From the NCBI GenBank assembly GCA_022839995.1, contig JALHIN010000017.1, positions 1 to 64,000 on the forward strand: a stretch of DNA of 64,000 bases. Direction: 5' to 3'. The notes under the pieces were generated by a model. That model had not been told where the DNA came from. It was given only the letters and a program-made list of their open reading frames with translations, and searched no databases. This document shows positions 60,800 to 64,000 of this stretch, piece by piece. Origin of the DNA: 79-D21 sp022839995 (lineage in GTDB: Bacteria; Synergistota; Synergistia; Synergistales; 79-D21). Numbering within the stretch: position 1 is the stretch's first letter; every line of letters starts with the position of its first letter. The position numbers and the translations under genes are program-made.

Positions 60800-61219
60800 T
60801 TGAGCCAGGAGCTCTTCTGGAAGGACCCGCAGGGGAATTGGGTCAAGTGCGATACCCCTGAAAAGAGCAAGTCAATGCATCTGGAAAGGATTCGCAAAAG
60901 GCATGAAGCCCTCGAAAATGAGGGCTTTCTTTGTTCCCTTGGGTGGCGAATGAATATCGGCACGGAGCATGCATCTCTCCTGGATGGGGGTATCCGATAC
61001 GCGGAGCAGAAGGGGCAGGCGACGATCACCATCCGAGATTGGAACAACGAGCGGCACGAGGATGTTCCTCTGGAGATCGCGAAGGGAATTTTGCAGGAAA
61101 TCGTGGAACGGCAGATGACGTTGCTTTACGGGAAATGGAGCCTGCAGGAGCGGGTTCGTTCCGCGAGTCGCTGGGAGGATATCGAAACTCTTGAAGCCGA
61201 ATATGAGAGGGGCTGGTGA
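60800..61219 (+). CDS. DUF4376-like tail-associated protein
   Basis: 139 residues from TTG 60800 (GGGGGTGAG upstream). The C-terminal half (about 50-130) has the DUF4376 pattern GWRMNIGTEHASLLDGGIRY and EIAKGILQEIVERQMTLLYG, found in tail-fibre assembly genes. The start lies 11 bases after the gpJ-like stop and the end overlaps the next gene by four. Confidence 0.75.
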   Translation: MSQELFWKDPQGNWVKCDTPEKSKSMHLERIRKRHEALENEGFLCSLGWRMNIGTEHASLLDGGIRYAEQKGQATITIRDWNNERHEDVPLEIAKGILQEIVERQMTLLYGKWSLQERVRSASRWEDIETLEAEYERGW

Positions 61220-61584
61220 AGATGGAGGTTTTCAGGTGGACTCCCTATTCGCCGCCCAGGCTTAGCGAGTCCTTCAGGGTGACGACGAGCCAGTTTGAGA
61301 GCGGGAAAACACAGCGGTATTACAAAGGCAAAGCTCCGCGGAAATGGTTTCTGCAGTTTCGATTGAGGATCTTGGAAATGCTCGAAATCCGGGATTTCTA
61401 TCGGGAGCGAAAGGGCGCTTTCGAAGCGTTCCTTTGGACGGAGCCTCATTCGGGAGATTTGGTAACGGTCAGATTCTCGGGAGATTCTCTCGATATCGAA
61501 TCTCAGTGGAAACGAAACCTCGAAACCGGAGCGCTTGAAGTTTGTTTCGGAACCTTTGCGGTCACATTTGAGGAAGTCCTTTAG
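61216..61584 (+). CDS. gpM-like minor tail protein
   Basis: 122 residues from GTG 61216. Beta-rich with FRWTPYSPPRLSESFRVTTS and FRERKGAFEAFLW-type sequence, the plan of small phage minor tail proteins related to gpM/DUF2460. Its usual place is before gpL, so here the order is altered. Confidence 0.6.
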   Translation: MKMEVFRWTPYSPPRLSESFRVTTSQFESGKTQRYYKGKAPRKWFLQFRLRILEMLEIRDFYRERKGAFEAFLWTEPHSGDLVTVRFSGDSLDIESQWKRNLETGALEVCFGTFAVTFEEVL

Positions 61585-61598
61585 GGGAGGGGAGCCGC

Positions 61599-61958
61599 AT
61601 GTCCTGGCAGACAGCAAAGAGGCCGCTGGAGTTTGTCCAGGGGCAGACCTACGAAAAGGAATGGACTTTCGAGCAGGGTGGCACCCCTATTGATCTGACG
61701 GGGTTCACGGGGGCAGCGCAGATCCGTGACAAGGATGGGAATCTCCTGGCGGATCTGACCACAGTTAACGGTGGGGTCGTGATCACGGGGAGTGAGGGCA
61801 AGGTGAAGCTTGCTCTGAGTCCGACAGTCACGGGAGGAGTGCCTCCTACTGACGACAGTCCGCATGATTGGGACATCGAATTGACGAGCGGGAGCCGGGT
61901 GGAAAAGCCCTTCCGAGGCCCTGTGATCGTCCATAAGCGGACCACGGGAGCGGCATAA
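61599..61958 (+). CDS. Small baseplate/fibre accessory protein
   Basis: 119 residues. A beta-sandwich-like pattern (LEFVQGQTYEKEWTFEQGG, IDLTGFTGAAQIRDKDG) resembles the N-terminal domain of BppU-like baseplate proteins. No closer assignment is possible. Its stop overlaps the next start by one base (TAATG). Confidence 0.65.
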   Translation: MSWQTAKRPLEFVQGQTYEKEWTFEQGGTPIDLTGFTGAAQIRDKDGNLLADLTTVNGGVVITGSEGKVKLALSPTVTGGVPPTDDSPHDWDIELTSGSRVEKPFRGPVIVHKRTTGAA

Positions 61959-62566
61959 TGGCGGACCCGGTTGTCGTTACCGAATACCAGGAGATTCTCG
62001 AGGTCGGGGAACCCCAGGTGGTCATCGAGGTTACGGAGGCGACAGCCGTTATTTCCGTTTCGGAGGATGGGGCCCCGGTTGTTGTTCAGGAAACCGTTGA
62101 GCAAATCACGGTGCAGGAAACGATACCGGGTGGGGTTGTGACGGTTTTCGAGGAACCGGTTGTCGTTCAAGAAATGGGAATCGGGACACAGGGACCCCAG
62201 GGTGTGGGCGGGGCAAATTGGAAGGGCGTTTACGATTCCGGGACTGCGTATGTCACGGGCGACATCGTCAGGGAGGGTGGAGTCCTTTACATCTGTACGA
62301 ACCCTTGCCAGGGCATTGCCGTTTCGAACACGGGGTATTGGGATGTCTTTTTAAGCACGGCAGGAGCGGGGGACCTGTATTACCACCATCAACAGGTTTC
62401 CCCTTCGGCAGAATGGACCATCGCGCACAACTTGGGGAAGTTCCCTAGCGTGATGGTGGTGGATAGCGCTGGGACGGTTGTCGAGGGCGCGGTTGAATAC
62501 CTTGACGGGAACAGCCTCAAGGTCTATTTCGCCTCCGCTTTCGGAGGGGATGCATATTTGAACTAG
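61958..62566 (+). CDS. Tail fibre component with carbohydrate-binding-like module
   Basis: 202 residues. The first 70 residues are a valine/glutamate-rich beta repeat (VVIEVTEATAVISVSEDG, VVVQETVEQITVQET). A short Gly-Pro collagen-like turn (GIGTQGPQGVGG) follows. Then comes a module resembling chitin-binding type 3 domains: WKGVYDSGTAYVTGDIVREG. The final part (DLYYHHQQVSPSAEWTIAHN) is fibre-tip-like. It may bind surface sugars. Confidence 0.7.
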   Translation: MADPVVVTEYQEILEVGEPQVVIEVTEATAVISVSEDGAPVVVQETVEQITVQETIPGGVVTVFEEPVVVQEMGIGTQGPQGVGGANWKGVYDSGTAYVTGDIVREGGVLYICTNPCQGIAVSNTGYWDVFLSTAGAGDLYYHHQQVSPSAEWTIAHNLGKFPSVMVVDSAGTVVEGAVEYLDGNSLKVYFASAFGGDAYLN

Positions 62567-62579
62567 GGGGTGAGTCGAT

Positions 62580-64000
62580 TTGGCAGGAGCCGTCAAGGTC
62601 ATCCTTTGCGTTTACGACCATAACAAGAACGAGATCCGAAACGTCAAGGCGCACGTCTTGAGTTCCGATCCTTCGCTCTCCGCGGGGGACGAGGCGCTTT
62701 TCTGGTACAACTCCACGGATAAAAAGCTGAAATTCTGGAATGGGTCGGCGGTTAAGTCGTTCCTGGTGGAGGGCGCGGACCACGGGTTGCTTTCCGGGCT
62801 GGGCGATGATGACCACACGCAGTATCTCCTGGTGAATGGCACTCGAGCCTTTACCGGGGACGTAGCGATGGGGAGCCATAAGATTACCGGGCTGGCGGAC
62901 CCGATCAGCGCCCAGGATGCCGCGACCAAGGCTTACGTCGATGCGATGGCAACGGGGTTGGACCTGAAAGGGAGCGTAAAGGCGGCTTCCATTGGGAATC
63001 TGACCCTTTCCGGGACGCAAACGGTCGATGGCGTTTCCCTGGTAGCAGGGGACAGGGTTTTGGTGAAGGATCAGACCACGGGGAGCCAGAACGGGATTTA
63101 TGTCGTGGCGGCTGGAGCCTGGAGCAGGGCGGCGGATGCGGATTCCGCGGATGAAGTCACGCCGGGAATGTTCGTGTTTGTCGAGCAGGGGACCGCGAAC
63201 GCTGATTCCGGCTGGGTTCTGACGAATGATGGGGCAATCACCCTGGGGACAACCACCCTGGTGTTCTCGCAGTTTTCCGGGGCGGGGCAGATCACCGCGG
63301 GGGCGGGGCTGACGAAGTCGGGGAACACCCTGGATATTGGAACGGCAAGTTCGGCGCGTATCGTGGTCAACCCGGACAATATCGACCTGGCGACAACGGG
63401 TGTTACCGCTGCTACTTACACCCTGGCGAAGGTGACGGTTGACGCTTACGGCAGGGTAACAGCCGCCTACAACGGGACCGCGGACGAGGTTGCCGCGCTG
63501 ATTCACGCCGCGACTTCCAAGGTGACGCCGGTTGATGCTGATGAGGTCCCTCTCGTGGACTCCGCAGCGAGCTACGGCATGAAGCGACTGACCTGGGCGA
63601 ATCTGAAAGCCACGCTCAAAACCTACTTCGACACTCTTTATTCTGCCGCTAGCCATACCCATTCCGCGTATGTCGCGCACTCCCTGGCGACCGCGGCAAA
63701 TGACTTCCTAGTGGCTTCCGGGGCGGGCGCCTTCGTCAAGAAAACCTTGGCGGAGGTCAAAACAATCTTGGGACTTGGATCCCTGGCGTATAAGTCGACC
63801 GCAGAGGAATCCGACCTTTCCCTTTCGGACGTTACAACCGGGGATGTTTCGACCGCGAAACACGGTTTTGCACCGAAAGCGCCGAATGACACCGCAAAGT
63901 TCCTCCGGGGCGACGGCACCTGGGCAACCGTTCCGGGGGGGCTGGTGAAGTATTCCACGACGATCGGGGACGGATCCAGCACGACCTTGACGGTTACGCA
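62580..64000 (+). CDS. Tail fibre protein (3' end beyond the window)
   Basis: Open from TTG 62580 (GGGGGTGAG upstream) to the last base: more than 470 codons with no stop. Tail-fibre repeats are clear: DHGLLSGLGDDDHTQYLLVN, GSHKITGLADPISAQDAATK with AYVDAM, the module VAGDRVLVKDQTTGSQNGIY, and the short repeat SHTHSAYVAHSL. The end resembles FLRGDGTWATVPGG, common just before a receptor-binding tip. The tip itself is outside the window. Confidence 0.88.
   Translation, partial: MAGAVKVILCVYDHNKNEIRNVKAHVLSSDPSLSAGDEALFWYNSTDKKLKFWNGSAVKSFLVEGADHGLLSGLGDDDHTQYLLVNGTRAFTGDVAMGSHKITGLADPISAQDAATKAYVDAMATGLDLKGSVKAASIGNLTLSGTQTVDGVSLVAGDRVLVKDQTTGSQNGIYVVAAGAWSRAADADSADEVTPGMFVFVEQGTANADSGWVLTNDGAITLGTTTLVFSQFSGAGQITAGAGLTKSGNTLDIGTASSARIVVNPDNIDLATTGVTAATYTLAKVTVDAYGRVTAAYNGTADEVAALIHAATSKVTPVDADEVPLVDSAASYGMKRLTWANLKATLKTYFDTLYSAASHTHSAYVAHSLATAANDFLVASGAGAFVKKTLAEVKTILGLGSLAYKSTAEESDLSLSDVTTGDVSTAKHGFAPKAPNDTAKFLRGDGTWATVPGGLVKYSTTIGDGSSTTLTVT

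Larger units (their letters stand above)
27757..64000. mobile_element. HK97-type siphoviral prophage inserted at tRNA-Asn (right end outside window)
   Basis: Integrase next to a tRNA, cargo genes, immunity switch, replication genes, late activator, terminase, portal-protease-capsid, connectors, tail tube, tape measure, tail tip and fibres follow in canonical order. All structural genes appear intact. The second copy of the tRNA 3' sequence (attR) was not found in the window, and no holin or endolysin was found, so several kilobases must lie to the right. Confidence 0.93.

Noticed and set aside
27681..64000. Right attachment site of the prophage
   Set aside because: No second copy of the tRNA 3' sequence was found by eye to the right of the integrase; structural genes run to the window edge, so it should lie outside.
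1..64000. CRISPR arrays, rRNA genes and diversity-generating retroelements
   Set aside because: No regularly spaced repeat-spacer pattern, no rRNA-like sequence and no reverse transcriptase were seen. The only regular array is the 11-bp iteron set at 40960.

Overview
The window joins two different kinds of DNA. Positions 1 to about 27.7 kb are bacterial chromosome. From 27.76 kb to the right edge is a prophage inserted at a tRNA-Asn gene; its right end lies outside the window. The host appears to be a GC-rich anaerobic fermenter. It has TRAP permease remnants, a PPi-type phosphofructokinase, a decayed CoA-transferase and a CbiMQO metal importer. A Synergistota-like organism would fit, but this is inference from gene content; there is no rRNA or marker tree in the window.

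Chromosome, 1-6.7 kb: a graveyard of insertion sequences. An IS3-family element ends at about 95 and has removed the front of a fused TRAP permease gene. A second TRAP permease fragment (2947-3165) is cut by a degenerate IS3 element (3166-3999). A lone IS3-type end (5816-5836) abuts an internally deleted ISL3-family element (5837-6657) whose inverted repeats are still clear. Intact genes here are an SDR oxidoreductase lacking the usual catalytic pair and an exported double-PDZ protein.

Chromosome, 6.8-27.7 kb: housekeeping and metabolic genes. These are rsgA, a Cys-rich small protein, a D-threonine-aldolase/D-serine-dehydratase-like enzyme, panD, a broken CoA-transferase, a PPi-type phosphofructokinase and a class I aminotransferase. 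They are followed by otsB-otsA with a tiny zinc-ribbon gene upstream, a DUF2177 membrane protein, and a GntR/FCD regulator divergent from a threonine-dehydrogenase-like SDR. The block ends with a GlsB-type membrane protein, a PAS protein, a ketopantoate-reductase-like enzyme with a GIY-YIG protein, a membrane diguanylate cyclase, glnS, and cbiM-cbiQ-cbiO. Strong terminators separate many of these units.

Prophage, 27.76 kb to end: the genome plan is that of an HK97-type siphovirus. The integrase has a good promoter. An AT-rich cargo zone (29.3-37.0 kb) follows. It holds a two-gene BcgI-like (type IIB style) restriction-modification system, an unrecognised three-gene operon, a decayed copy of the phage repressor 3' end, and two unrecognised membrane-protein genes. 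Next come the immunity switch (S24-type repressor and divergent Cro-like gene), an AlpA-like AT-hook protein, a lytic transglycosylase-like protein, an antirepressor, and a replication initiator gene that carries a striking iteron array. A DnaC-type loader, dUTPase, RinA/ArpU-like activator and a second, short tyrosine recombinase follow. The late genes run HNH, small terminase, an orphan methyltransferase, large terminase, portal, protease, capsid, connectors, tail tube, tail chaperones with a -1 frameshift site, tape measure, tail tip (including a PA14 insertion) and fibres. The last fibre gene runs off the window. No lysis genes are seen.

The most interesting items are these: the 7 x 11-bp iterons plus an 11-bp-arm palindrome inside the replication gene; the unknown three-gene operon beside the restriction system; the decayed repressor copy flanking a membrane-protein cassette; CGTAC boxes shared by the integrase and immunity regions; tandem repeats next to the late activator; and the PA14 domain inserted into the gpL-like tail protein.
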